Shown here: positions 38,806 through 51,180 of the stretch, piece after piece
How the letters are laid out: every line of letters begins with the position of its first letter
How positions within the stretch are numbered: the stretch's first letter is position 1
From: Annona cherimola
Lineage: Eukaryota > Streptophyta > Magnoliopsida > Magnoliales > Annonaceae
Assembly: GCA_030490835.1 (NCBI GenBank)
Contig: CM059975.1
Location: 30,536,133-30,600,132 of the forward strand
Direction: 5' to 3'
Length of the DNA: 64,000 nucleotides
Translations under genes and position numbers: made by a program
The notes under the pieces: model-generated
Told to the model about the DNA's origin: nothing
The model's database searches: none
Seen by the model: the letters and a program-made list of their open reading frames with translations, nothing else

Positions 38806-39081
38806 TTAGGATACTTCATAAAAAGTTAAAGTCATTAGAAAGTATCCGGCAAACCAATTAGGTGGGGATCCATTCCATATACAATTATTATTAAGATCTT
38901 CAGTTGCAAAGCTTGCCAAGGAATGGGCAACCTCTTTACCATTCATGAGCACATGAGAGAATATAGCAACCCCTACTGAGGAGGCTAACCTTTTTTTTTT
39001 TTGGGTGCAGGAAGAGTCTAACCTGTTGATCCACAACAAGATAACTCTCACACTTTTTTTTTTTTTTGGAAGGCAAGACAC
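38806..39081 (-). pseudogene. RNase H-like fragment of a retroelement
   Basis: The minus-strand translation includes SHVLMNGKEVAHSLASFA, then a W.GSPP.W motif. This matches the C-terminal end of the plant RNase H-like domain (HV.R..N..AH.LA....W...PP.W) common in LINE-type retroelements and RNase H-like genes. Only the tail of the domain is present, with a lysine-run artefact at the upstream side and no intact ORF around it. Confidence 0.55.
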
Positions 39082-40463
39082 TTAGGTACCAATCAGGAAA
39101 AAAAAAAAGACACTTAGGTGAAGTAATTAAGCGGATTTTAATCTAATGACCATTACGGGCTAAAATTAGGAAGTTTTATGAAGTCATTTTTATGAAACCC
39201 TTAATAAATCATTACATAGAAGTGGAATTGTTTATATATGGTTAATTATTGCAAAAATATATTTATTTTATTTTTTGTTTACTTAGTAGCTAACATAACA
39301 CTTATAAGAGTCTTCTTTTTTACGTAACCTCATCAACTTTTTCACTTTGATCATTCACGTCTGTTTACAACAAGATGGGATAGGGATAGAATGTAATTTT
39401 CCATTCTAAATAAAACACTTTCGTTTTACCCATAAATAACAATCTAATTTTTTCATTTCCCATGTAATTTTTTTTAAAACTTTTCTCCTTCTAACACAAC
39501 AATACTTTTCATTCTATCCCACATCCATCCCATTGATGAACAGTGATGTTTTGAAAATATTTCTTACATATCACATCATTTGATTTCATTTTGAGGGATG
39601 CTTTAGCTTTTATTAAGTCAACTTGAAGTTTTTCTAGGCGAGTCTTTGCTGCACTTGCAAGGCAAGTTGGGGTGTTCCTTTAACCTGCCGTCATCACCTT
39701 TTAAGGCCGTCCATTACATCATCTTGATGTAGATTCGACAGACCTCAAAAAGATAAACGCTCGACTTCGATTGGTTCATTGACTCAACACATAAACGCGG
39801 GGTCCATCTATATGGTTAGAAAGAAGAAGTTAGAAAAAGGGTTATGATCTAATTAATGAAACCCGTGTGTATATGCACCTTTTTGCTTTTGACAAATGAT
39901 TCTATACATCAGGGATATATGGTTACTTTCATGCATCAGGCCCATAAACATATATTTTTAATTTTAATTATTTTTATAGAATTGTCATTCTAGGTATATT
40001 TTTACCATTTTTGAAGATTTATATATATATATAGCAAAAAAGCATCACCCTAATTTTTAACGATTGTAGATGGTTTGGGCAAAATTGCAAATGAATCCTT
40101 TAGTTTTACAAAATTACAAAACACTTGACAATGTTGGCATTAATTGTAAGCATGTCCCTTTCATTAGGGTTCACGGACACTGGACAAATTTTTTGATGAA
40201 ATACAAATTTTCTCTATTAATATATATATTACAATAAATTTTATTATTTCTAATCATTATTTTCGTTATTATTATTTTAAAAACCATTACAAATAATAAA
40301 TACATCATCAAAAAATAATACCTAAAAATAAAAATTTTAATCATAAAAATAATAACATTAACAATCAATATTCATTATTGATCTTCACCAATGGGGCACT
40401 AGAAGCCAAACCTATTTAGGTTGGGGGTGACTAGTTATGATGATGATATTATTATTGATGAGG

Positions 40464-40795
40464 TGTTATTCAGTGCACCCAAGAGCACTAAGCTTTGATG
40501 CATTCGGATGCAAAAAATTATTTTTAATTTTTTTTTGAATTTTTTTATAAAATTATTGATTTAAGTGTATTCAACGTAGTATTAAGTTTTATCATGTTTT
40601 GGAGATTTATATATATATATATTAATCTTTAATAAAAAAGGGTATTTTAGACATTTTAAATGACTAAAATACCTCTGTTTGTAAAAAATCTAAAATACAT
40701 TTACAAATCTTCAACAATGGTAAAACTTAATTCATATGTTAAATATACTTAGATTAATAATCTTATAAAATTAACAAAAATGAATTTTTTCACCT
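40464..40795. mobile_element. Family A MITE, right terminus lost
   Basis: Starts gttattcagtgcacccaaga, continues aagctttgatgcat, attgatttaagtgtattcaa, then the inverted half aaaacttaattcatatgtta and agattaataatctt. The last 40 bp with the terminal motif are degenerate. Confidence 0.75.
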
Positions 40796-41269
40796 GAATC
40801 AAAATAATAGTAACCTTTTTATCATTTCGGAAAAATATCAATTGTCATCAACGAAAATCTAATAAAAGGAATATACATTAACCAATTAAATTTATAAGTT
40901 TAGGGAATCAGTTTTAACATTGTTTAGTGCTCAAAGGGCGATTTAAAGAATGACGAAATTAACCTCAGGCAAAATTAATGACGTACGAAACTACAATTTT
41001 ATCAAAATTGAAGAAAACGACCGTACATCTGAAAATGATCCCACATGCGTATACATACTCCATCTTGATTAACTATGTGGGGTGTATTGGACATTTGATA
41101 AACTTTGAGTGTATATATTTGATTTGGATGAAACTTTGTCTTCTACCTAAATAAATAATATTAAATACAATTAATGGATTAGATTTTGCATCAATTATCA
41201 ATTTAAAAAATAGAGATGAGTATATGGAATCGCTTCCTATTATAAATTATCTATTTCTCAAGAAAACTT

Positions 41270-41600
41270 GAAGCTAGTTGAACTACATACATGTACATAT
41301 TTATGTAAATTAAGAAAAATGATTAGATGCATTTACATATATATTAGAATGTAATAATAGTTTATAGACTCATTTATTTACATAGTAGTGATATTTTAGA
41401 TGGTTTAGTTATTGAAAATACTACTTAAAAATTAACAGTTAATATTAAATCATTTTCTTATGTTGATTTTACATATTGTAGATGGGGCCACGCAAAAATG
41501 ATACTAAACAAATAAAAAAGTTTTTACGATAATATAAATAATGCTAAATGCAATAGATAAAGTAAATTTTTATATCAATTATTAAGATATTAAAAATGAA
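41270..41600. repeat. Dispersed repeat family F, copy
   Basis: attagaatgtaataatagtt, gatattttagatggtttag, aatgatactaaacaaata align in order with 61330-61600. Function unknown. Confidence 0.55.
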
Positions 41601-41951
41601 GATAGTTAAATAGGAAAAAAGTTTCATAGAAGTGTAGTCCTATGTACCATCATGTCATCCACATTGGATAACTTGGCAAATGAAGGAAGTATATTCTAAA
41701 AAAAGGATAAATGAGAGAAATACCTCTGCCAGGTTTTAAACTCTAAACCTCTAACTCAGTCACAGCTCATGCACATTCACGTCATCTGTTTAGTCATCCA
41801 GGTGATAATAAACTTAGTAATTAATAGAGGTACAGTGGTGAAAATCAATATGTTTGGATCATATTTGAATTTCATTGGCAAATCATCCAGTTGATTGCTC
41901 ATGATATATTCTAATTAAATATATTCTAAGAAATAATTGCGAGTCCCAGAA

Positions 41952-42090
41952 TTATTATTATTATTATTATTATTATTTTGATCTGAAGAAGCCAACGCTA
42001 CATAGCAGCAGCTGGGTTTCGAACCTTAGTTGACGGGCATGCACGCCCGGACGTGAAACCACTGCCCGAGGCAAGGTTGGTTTCACGGTG
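41952..42090 (-). repeat. Short SINE with (AAT)n tail and 9-bp target duplication
   Basis: Flanked by GTCCCAGAA at 41943-41951 and 42091-42099. On the minus strand it contains GGTTCGAAACC (42015-42025), a perfect B box, and ends in an (AAT)n tail at the 41952 side. About 139 bp, consistent with a short tRNA-derived SINE. Confidence 0.75.
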
Positions 42091-42639
42091 GTCCCAGAAA
42101 TCTGGACCATCACATCCGTGGACCAATTCAAAGGATATGTATCGACAACGAGAAGTCTATTGACGTTGGGTAAGGGTTGGACGAGATCAGGTTGATTCTT
42201 CCACAGCTGAAGTGGACAGATAATGGACAGACACGAGCTATGGATTCAATCTTCACGCCTGATCGTGAGGTATATATTTCTTTCAGCCGCGCCAATCTCC
42301 TAGCAGCCCAAGAAAACATTTTTTTAATTTTTTTTGAAAGATGTGCAGGCTTCAACGAGATTTTTAGCATTTGAAATTTGACATTTTTTGAATTTATTTG
42401 ATTTTTCTTTATTTTTGTAAATGAATAACGCAGGATATATATATATATAAGCACTTGTATCCATGCCTTTTATTTAAAAAAATCTGAAAAATAAAATATA
42501 TTGAAAAAATAATTGAACTCCATAGAAAGGAAGATATGGATAAAATTTACATATTTAAAAACAAAAAAAAAAAATTTTAGCTGCCTGTGGACAATCGATT
42601 TCCAATCCTTCTTTCAATAGCAAAAGGAGTAAACTACAC

Positions 42640-43030
42640 ATACATATATTTACTAATTTTATCCTTAATTCCATTTATAGCCATAAATCTTCGAAAATTT
42701 CAAATAAATTCATGCATTCGTCTAAAATTTCATTCACTCTCACACCCTTAACGATCTATTAAATAGGTTGTTAATCTTCAGTCAAATAAAGAGTATACCT
42801 AAGCTCTAATTATGAATCTATAACAAAAATTCACCTTTTAATGAATTTTTAATATAATTACAAAATTATATATAATTTGAATGTAAATTATTAATTTCAA
42901 ACAAAATAATCTCAAGTTATATAAGGGCTTAAGCATATTCGTCATTTCACAAGGGATCAAAAATACTTAACAAATCCCTTAGTGTGCTTATCAATGAAAT
43001 TTTTAGACAAAATAAGTAAATATATTTGAA
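42640..43030. mobile_element. Family C inverted-repeat element, uninterrupted copy
   Basis: ccttaattccatttatagcc...aaatcttcgaaaatttc at the left is inverted to gaaatttttagac near the right. The centre (ttgaatgtaaattattaatt) matches the family C copy at 34243-36433 and spans its LTR insertion point. Confidence 0.65.
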
Positions 43031-43031
43031 T

Positions 43032-43416
43032 GGGTAAATTTAATAAATTTCATATATACCCACATAGTTTTATCGATATTGCAGATATACCCACATAATT
43101 TCACAAATTGCATATTACCTCCACATAGTTTCACTGAAATTGTGTATTACTCCCACGCCGTTAATCGCCGTTATATTTTCAAAAATGACGAAAATGCCTT
43201 CATCTTCATGGGATGATATACAATTTTGTGAAACTATGGATGAGGGCATTTTCGTCATTTTTCAAAAATATAACGGCGGATATTAATGGCAGTTAACGGC
43301 GTGAGAGTAATACGCAATTTTGGTGAAACTATGTGAAGGTAATATACAATTTGTAAAACTACGTGGGTATATCTGCAATATCGATGAAACTATGTGAGTA
43401 TATATGAAATTTACCC
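43032..43416. mobile_element. Inverted-repeat MITE, family B copy 3
   Basis: 385 bp from GGGTAAATTT to AAATTTACCC. The two arms match almost along their full length (catagttttatcgatattgc against gcaatatcgatgaaactatg; atgacgaaaatgcc against ggcattttcgtcat). A near-perfect hairpin suggests a relatively recent insertion. It directly abuts the family C element. Confidence 0.85.
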
Positions 43417-43659
43417 TTTTTGAATTTTTGAAAAATTTATAAATAGAATTAAAGGTTGATTTTGATGCATGGAAGGAAAACTCCACACAAATTAAAAGTC
43501 ATTCAACAATGTCCGTGTCTTGGCCGGCTTGACTCGATATACCCTTCCCATTTTATTTTATTTTTTTTAAATTACGTGGACAAATAGCGTTGCAGCCTCG
43601 AATTCTCACTAACCCACACAATGATATCAAGTCTTTTCACTACAAAAAAAAATAAAAAA

Positions 43660-43950
43660 AAAAAAATCACTTTTTGCAGCAACCAGATTTGCTGCATTAA
43701 GCGTCAAATTTGCTGCATATGTTAATCGCTGCCAACCTGCTACATATAGCTGGTAGCATATAGATATATACAGCAACTTCTAAGGTTGCTGCTTATACTA
43801 CCACTTAATGCAACAACCTTTTGTTGCAATTTTTCGCATAATATAGAAATACGCAGCAACTTCTAAGGTTGGTGCTTACACTACCACTTAATGCAACAAC
43901 CTTTTGCTGCAATTTTTTGCCTCATATACAGATAAACAACAGAATTTTGC
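43660..43950. repeat. Left subterminal repeats of the CACTA element
   Basis: Many GCAGCAA/TTGCTGC motifs in both directions. Two tandem units of about 85-90 bp (from about 43770 and 43856) share cagcaacttctaaggtt and taatgcaacaacctttt. In CACTA elements such arrays bind the TNPA-type protein. Confidence 0.75.
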
Positions 43951-45589
43951 TGCATATGTTAATTTAACTAAAGTATCGACCACTCCAACAATTCATCAAA
44001 TTGATGCACCAACATTCAAAGGTATAGTTTATCGAACAAAACAAATCTAATCAAACTTTGTTAAGAAACAATGTTTCACAACATTACAAAAATGATTTGA
44101 ATTTTTTACCACTGTAATATAATTTTCTAAAATTTGAAACACTGCAAGATAATTGTCTTCTAGAATGTCGCTACCCTGTTGGCTTTTGTGCAATGCTGTC
44201 TGCCTCATGCTTTTATTAAGAAAAAGAATTGGTCCAATTTGCTTTGTCACCTTCAGGACTCTTGAGACACTTGAGAATTGGTCCAAAATTCTGATGGTGT
44301 GCATCTCAATCATGCATTCCTGCAGTAAGTCATAAAGTGATAAATACATAGATTTTTCAAAGCTAAAATTTCTATAGGGATTAGAAAATTGCCATTCAGT
44401 TGCAACAAAACCTCCAAAATCTGCTACAATGCAGGGGCAATTTAAGTTTACGAGTGCAAATTAATAGTCCTAGCATTCAAATAAAAGACCATGTTGATAC
44501 AACAACAGTAAATGAATTTTCACCTTTTTGTTTCTTTGCCCCTGTCCAGCCCTCCAATTGTTTCAAGATAAGGAAATTACAGGACAATAAGTGGCCAACA
44601 TCAACAGAAAAACGCTTATTGAGATCTCTGATTTATTTTGCCTATACTCACAAACTACCTAGAAGACGAGAGATCTCTGACTCATAGCTCTCATGTCCCT
44701 TTCATGCATACTGAGAGAGAAACAGATGATCCAGCAAGTTCAAATAAAAAGCATGGCATTTGTAAGGAAAAGGATTTTGATCACAACTCCCAGTTTGTGA
44801 TTCCTTTGGCTACAACCCACACCTACAATTCCCTTACGTTACATTCCCTTATTCATAGCTACAACCCAACCCTCTTCTGAAACCTCACCTGCCATTGTAT
44901 TGATAAAAGTCATGAATATATAGATTTTTCAAAGCTCAAAATTGAAATCTCATGCATTGATGTAAAATTTGTTATACCAACATGTTACTTAGGTGAAGTG
45001 GATTGAGGATGAAGCATCAAAGTAAAAGATACAAGCATTTATGTAAGATGCAGCATGCCTAAATGTTGCATAGGTTAATTAAAGCATGTGAGGATCACTG
45101 GAACCATCTAAACAGATTGGAGCCCTTAAAAGTAGTTAAATGTAGAAACCTAGCCCAAATTATAGCCCTCTTTCTAAAAATGATAAAATCTCAATAAACT
45201 AACCATGGAAATAAGTTACATATGTCTAATTAAGCAAGCAGTAATGGCCAAGCACAAAACCAGAAAGTTGCTGAAATATGAGCCATTTCAACATCCCTCA
45301 TTTTCAACCCAAATGGAAAACAACCCACCATTCCATCCTTCAAGGCATATACTCAAGCCAGCCTATCAATCCACAACATCAATATCATAGATGATGAAAA
45401 AACTCTTAAGGAAGGAGAAAATTTACCACACTAGATTGATTTTCTATATAATCTCACTCAATTTTTCTCTCCTGAAACAAAAGAGAAGTATGGTGTCCAT
45501 CAAATCATCAATAAGTTCCCTTTAGAAACCATAAAAATTGCTAAGGAAGAAAATCTAGGTGATTACAACATAAAAAATATTTTACCTGT

Positions 45590-46420
45590 CTGAAAAAGTT
45601 GTGCTACTGAACCATTGGAAGCTCTAAGAATTTTCTCTATGAACTCGTTCATCTGATTTTGCTTTGTACCCAATGCTTGAATCAACTTATATGCATCTTC
45701 TAATCACGCTTCCATGTCTCTTAACTTCTCATTAGTAATATCCAGTTGCTCTTGGAGGATCGTTACTTGCCCACGAGGCCAATTCATGTTAAGTCTCCTC
45801 ATGACCGCGCAAATGAATAAAAGCATTATAAAAGTGATATAATGTCATATTTTTAAAAGTTCCAAACCCAAATTTACAAGAATTATCAAGCATATTTACC
45901 ATAATATGAGCAAAAAGTGGAGATCTCTCATCCTCCTCAATGTCAGACCAGTATATCTTTCCAATCATTGGAGCACCTGACCGAACAATGTATCTAATTG
46001 TCCGTGGGAAATGTTTTCTTCCTTAATCTGTAGTTGGTTTTCCTGTTTCTGTATCAATTTCAATAGACATTTTATCACCAGCCCTCACAAGATCATTGAT
46101 AAAACTATTCTTTGCCAGTCCTCGCCCCCTTTTCTCTTTGTTCCTAAATATTTAATAAAATAACATAGTAAAATTAAAAAGGAGAATATACAATTAAATA
46201 ATAAACAAGATTGGAAGAATTTTTAGACATACCACTTGATCTCTTTGTACATTCAGATGATGATGATGATGTATTAGTCTTAAATCCATTACCCATGCTG
46301 ATAGAATGAGAACTTAGAGATGATGTATTAGCATTCCCTATGTTTGCTTTTGTTCCTAGATATTCAGAAATGTGAATATGGAATAAGATAATGAAAATCA
46401 AAAAGTTGATAAGACAATAA
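45590..46420 (-). pseudogene. Ptta/En/Spm (TNPA-like) second gene of the CACTA element, broken
   Basis: The minus strand, 46139 to about 45895, reads RGRGLAKNSF...VRAGDKMSIEIDTETGKP, then an in-frame TAA, then IRYIVRSGAPMIGKIYWSDI. This resembles the plant transposase Ptta/En/Spm domain (PF03004), known from CACTA second genes. Upstream (46401-46200) is a Ser-rich segment (NTSSLSSHSISMGNGF). Downstream (45800-45595) is a coiled-coil-like segment (VTILQEQLDITNEKLRDMEA) with another in-frame stop, ending at a GTAAAA donor. Same direction and order as in intact CACTA elements. Non-functional. Confidence 0.65.
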
Positions 46421-46595
46421 AATAATGAATAAAAATGAAATAATTTTTTTCATCAAAAAAAAAAAAATGAAATAATTTTCAGACATACTAGTTAAATTCT
46501 TTCTACTAGCTACTTAGTTACTTATACTAATAAATAACAAGTATACAAAACTAACCCATCTTAAAATGTAAAATGTAAGATCAAAACCTGCTTAA

Positions 46596-48948
46596 TTATT
46601 CATAATCTTCAAGTTCAGTCTCAATAGCATCAGAATCTTCAAACTCATCGTCTAATTGGTCAGTAGTTGAGGGTGGTTGGACAAAGATCTCCCTCTCTTC
46701 ATCAGGATATGCTTCTCTATCCGATTGTGGCAATTGCAATTCACAACAATCTACACTTTTTAGTTTCCCATGAATTTCATCTTTATCTAATACTTCATTG
46801 ACCGATTCTGTTGAATATTGTTGAGGATTATGTCAAATATGTCTATGATGGCAACATTGCACAATTTGCCATGGAGGACCTAATTTTTTGTCCTTCACCT
46901 GACGGGCTTGTGACACCAACACAAATGGGTCCTCTTCATACCACTGGTTCTTTGTATTAATGAATGTAAAATGAGCTCCAACTCTTACTCCTGCCCTTGT
47001 GGTTGTATTAAACCATTCACACTTGAATAATACCACCTTACATCCAAGTATATAGGAAAACTCTACAACACTGCTTAAACGTCCATAGTAATCAATCTTA
47101 TCTTTCAAACGATATCCTTCAACAACAATTCCACTATTCTGCGATTTACGACGTTTATCACGCTCGAACGTGCAATAAAGAACTCCATTCACTACACACG
47201 CTGAACATATCCTTGTCTCAGGTTGTAGTGGTCCATTTGCTAATGGCCATAGTTCTTCTGAGATAGTAGATGACTTCGCATAATATGCATGATTTACCTA
47301 CGTACATAATCACATACATTATATAAAAAATATGAATGATATAAAATAATACTAACAACAAAATCATTTTAAAATTTTATTAAACATACCCATTTTTTAA
47401 ACCACTTTAAGAATTGCTCACGTTGCTTTGATTCAACATCAGTTTCACCATTCATTTGAAGCTCCATCATATGTTCTCTACAAAAATTAGAAAGATGAAT
47501 ATTTGACCTGAATTTTTCTTTTATATATACTTGTGCTATTTCAAATTCCTTCTGAGATAATTTTTTAGACCTTTTCAAAGCACCAAATGGATAAGCTTTT
47601 TGTACAAATACAGAAAGTGATCCTTTCTCTTCTCTTTTCAACGAATCCATATTACACTCTGGCCTATTAAAAAATGTTTCTACATCTTCAAAATACATAG
47701 ATACAAATGTAATGCATTCTTTCATCTTGTATGTCTTAGCTATGCTTCCTTCAGGGCGGGCTTTATTTCCTACATTTGCTTTAAGGCTATGCAAAAACCT
47801 AAACACAAATTTTTTTTCAAATTATTATATTATAATCATATTGGTAAAGTACATAGTCATAAACATTCAAGATTCATTATTTAAATGGATTAGATCATTA
47901 CCTTTCAAATGGAAACATCCATCTCTACTGTACAGGCCCTGCTATCATTGCTTCTCTGGGTAGATGGCTACATAAGTGAATCATCAAATAAAAAAAAGTC
48001 GGCGGAAAGATTCTCTCAAGTTTGCATGATATGATGATGACATTCTCCTCAAGTTTCTTCAACGTGCTACGCCTAATAGCTTTAGAGCATAGCTGCTTGA
48101 AAAAGTTGCTAATCTCAAATAGCACACTTGCGATATCATTACTTAAGAAGCCACACATCCCTTGTACAAGGATATATCGTAAAAGGATATAATAGTCATG
48201 TGTTTTTAACCCTGTTATTGTCCCATCTCTTACATTCACACAGTTGAACAAGTTTGCAGCAAACCCATCAGGATATTTGACATCATTCAGAAAGTCGCAA
48301 AAAAGCTTTCGAGCATCTGGTGGTAAAGTGTAGCATGCAGCAGGTTTTATAAACATATCATCTTCCTTACATATATGCAGCTCCTTTCTAATACCCATCT
48401 TCTCCAGATATTCTTGTGCATTTGTTGTGTCTTTTGTTTTTTTGTCAATATTAAGTAATGTTCCAAACAATCTAACCAAAAATCCTAGTAATGAAAACTT
48501 TTTACACCCAAGATATAACTCTTGTTGTGCTTCATATAATAGTTGCTCATATCTCAATGTATCCCCACCCATTCCAACCTCTTCTTCCATTTCTACATCA
48601 CATGCTGCATGTATATGCCCTAACGTCTCCATAACACCAAATTCTTCTTTGAATATATTTTCCGTTGGGTAACCATTAGGGTGTTGTAAACTTCCTTCAC
48701 TGACATAAAAATCAGATTCCCCATGGTGCCTCCATATAGTGTAATGTGCAGCCATTCTATTCATGCATAGATGTCTTCCTTCCAACCTCCGACAATGTTC
48801 GCCAAAAATGGTTATCACATTTTGAACATGGGCAATGAATCATTCCACTAGCATCCATACTTTGTTTTGTAAAAGGTAAAAAAGATTGGACACCATTTCT
48901 GTACTTCTCGCTAAGCTTATCATGTTCTTCCATCCATGTTTTGTCCAT
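46596..48948 (-). pseudogene. TNP2-type CACTA transposase, catalytic region deleted
   Basis: Minus strand. Exon A (48948-47902) starts MDKTWMEEHDKLSEKYRNGV with CPCSKC, the transposase-associated domain (PF13963). Near 48790 the frame shifts, then continues LYEAQQELYLGCKKFSLLGF, the start of Transposase_21. It jumps directly to LLNIDKKTKDTTNAQEYLEK, the start of DUF4218 (PF13960), so the DDE catalytic region is absent. TAG at 47925-47927 interrupts DUF4218 (GPVQ*RWMFPFER). Exon B is 47798-47390 and exon C starts at 47297 with DUF4216 (PF13952: YYGRLSSVVEFSYI, VVLFKCEWF). TGA at 46833-46835 is followed by an open acidic tail to TAA at 46596. Intact homologues are about 1000 aa. Splice sites are conserved, so decay followed a functional ancestor. 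Confidence 0.85.
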
Positions 48949-50281
48949 ATCTATAAATAAAATAAATACATATTAAAAACAATGTTATAAAATAAATACG
49001 AGTAATAAGTTTTAAGGTAAGAACACGAATGTAAACTAAATGGAAAACAATAGATTCATTCAATCTTTCAAGGTTATATTTAAGCCAACCTATCAATCAC
49101 AACAGTAGTAACATCAACAATGAAAAAACAATCCCAAGAAAGGAAGAGATCGAGGAAATAAAAGAAAAGCAAACTTGATTACTTTGCAAAGACTTGGAGG
49201 TAGTGACATTTCTGTTGATGGCAACTCAGTTTTCTGTGCCTGAATTTTTGTTTTTATCAATATAAGTTTTCGTTAGCTTAACCATCATATTCTTGGAGAT
49301 GCGGTCTTTGACTTTTGACTTAAAGTGAGTTTAAAGCCAAACTCAGAAATTCAAGTTTAAATTAACATAACAGATTTCCTAAAACATGTTTATTTTGTTG
49401 AACATGCTAGTTTGAATAAAATGGTACTAAATGAAGGGCACTGATCCAATGCAAACAGTTGTAGTGAATTTTAATGCAAATGCTTGCATGATCTACTTCA
49501 TACTACTATTAACTTTCCTTTGTTAGAAGAGGCTCTGCTGTAGAACCTAAAGAATATGATTAAAACAAATAGTCAAGTACCAAAAACTAATAAGATAAAA
49601 GGAATAAACCTGTTTCAAGCTAGCTTAGCAATTCAAACTAAATGGAAAACTATCTAAACCTGTTTCAAGCATTGGTTTTAAGCCTTAACCTGAATTTAAT
49701 CATTCAATTTAACCAAAGAACTTACAATGCATATATACTCCTTGCTCTATCACTACTACACTTTTTTAGTTGTGAATGATGAAAGATCAATCTCAATGCA
49801 CTGTACACTTTGATGGAGATTTTGAAAGCTGTGGATCAATGCTACTGGCAGCTCCTGTTAGATGATAAACAAGTATCTATGATTTAGTTGAATATGCTTT
49901 CAACTTGAGGCACTGTCAACAAAGGAGGAACTGGAACACCCAACACTCCAATGCTGGTCTTAAGTTGACTTCAATGGATAGAATTGCAGCTTAGATTCTG
50001 TGGATACTTAAACTTGAAAGGTCCATTGGTGACATCAGCTGAGCAACCTAGGTATGATGTTTATTCAGCTTAATTGAGAATTTCAATTATTGCATTGTCG
50101 AATCAACTTCTTTTGTGAGATTATCGGAGAAAAATGGTAATTTAATGATCGGGAACTGCATTATAGACAATGTAGTGTTTTCGAGGAATATTTTGCAGAT
50201 GGTGAAGAATGCACTTTTGTTCGAGAGAAGGCATTATGTATGTATGAATATATGACAATATTTTTAAATGAAATTTGAGGT
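48949..50281. other. CACTA internal spacer
   Basis: About 1.3 kb upstream of the transposase pseudogene, without a recognised coding region. It probably contains the former promoter or intron of the transposase gene. Confidence 0.45.
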
Positions 50282-50526
50282 GCCGCAACCAGTGTTGTCA
50301 GAACCGAACCGGTGATTGAACCGGTAAAGGAACTGGTCTGGTTCGAACCGGTTCGACCGGTTAATCAAACCGGTTTGAACCGGTGACGTCAACATGACAT
50401 ATTTATGATATTATAAATATTAAACTATTTTTTAATTTTAAATAAATATATTGTTAAAATTATATTTTTATAAATCCTAAATATATATGTTAAAGTTTAA
50501 GAACCACAATATAACCACAAAACATG

Positions 50527-50770
50527 CAGGAAAAAATTAATTTAAGTATATTTAATATATGTATTAGGTTTTACATTTTTCGAAAATTTAAATATTTTTT
50601 GTTTTTAAAAATTAGTAGCATTTTAGTATTTTAAATTACTAAAATGTTAAAAAATTAAAAAATTAAAAAATATTTAAAATTAGTAAAACTGAATACACAT
50701 GTTAAATATACTTAGATTAACAGTTATATTAAAAATTTTAAAATTAAATTAATTAAAGCATAGAGTACAC
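50527..50770. mobile_element. Family A MITE remnant inside the hAT element
   Basis: taatttaagtatatttaata and the inverted half aaatatacttagattaacag frame a shortened hairpin (agcattttagtattttaaat / tactaaaatg). The terminal GTGCACC motifs are mostly gone (gagtacactgcatt remains at the right). Confidence 0.65.
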
Positions 50771-50879
50771 TGCATTGCTACCCATCAACTTCCTATTTTT
50801 ATATACTTAACCCATGTTCCATTGTGGATCGCATTAGCCTCGAACAGTCAAATCCCACTTCACAAAAAAACAAAAAACA

Positions 50880-51180
50880 AAAGACAAAATGCAACGCGTT
50901 TCACGGATTCACAAGATTTCGCAATTCTGCCGCTTCTGTCGTCGTGCGAAAGGATGTGGGCGGCGGGCGATCAAGCAAGACAGTCAGCGGCGAGCTCTTG
51001 CCGCGGCGGGCGATCGGGCAAGAGAGGCAGCAGCGGACGTCGCGCGATCGGGCGAGAGAGGTAGTGGCGGGCGTCGTGTGAACGGGCGGCAGGCGATGGG
51101 CAGCGAGCGGTGGGTGGCATGCGATTGGGCAAGCGAGGCAGCGAGCGTCGTCGTGCTAACGGGCAGTAGGCAGACAAAAT
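50880..51180. repeat. GC-rich island of imperfect repeats in the hAT element
   Basis: Repeated variants of GGGCGATCGGGCAAGAGAGG and GGCGGGCGTCG with a period near 45-50 bp, in otherwise AT-rich DNA. Short frames are open in several readings simply because stop codons are rare at this GC content. Possibly captured host sequence; no protein family recognised. Confidence 0.55.

Noticed and set aside
42000..42090. tRNA gene on the minus strand
   Set aside because: The B box is perfect, but there is no cloverleaf and the unit is bracketed by a 9-bp duplication with an AAT tail.
48427..48672. + strand open frame within the transposase region
   Set aside because: It is the shadow of the minus-strand TNP2-type pseudogene.
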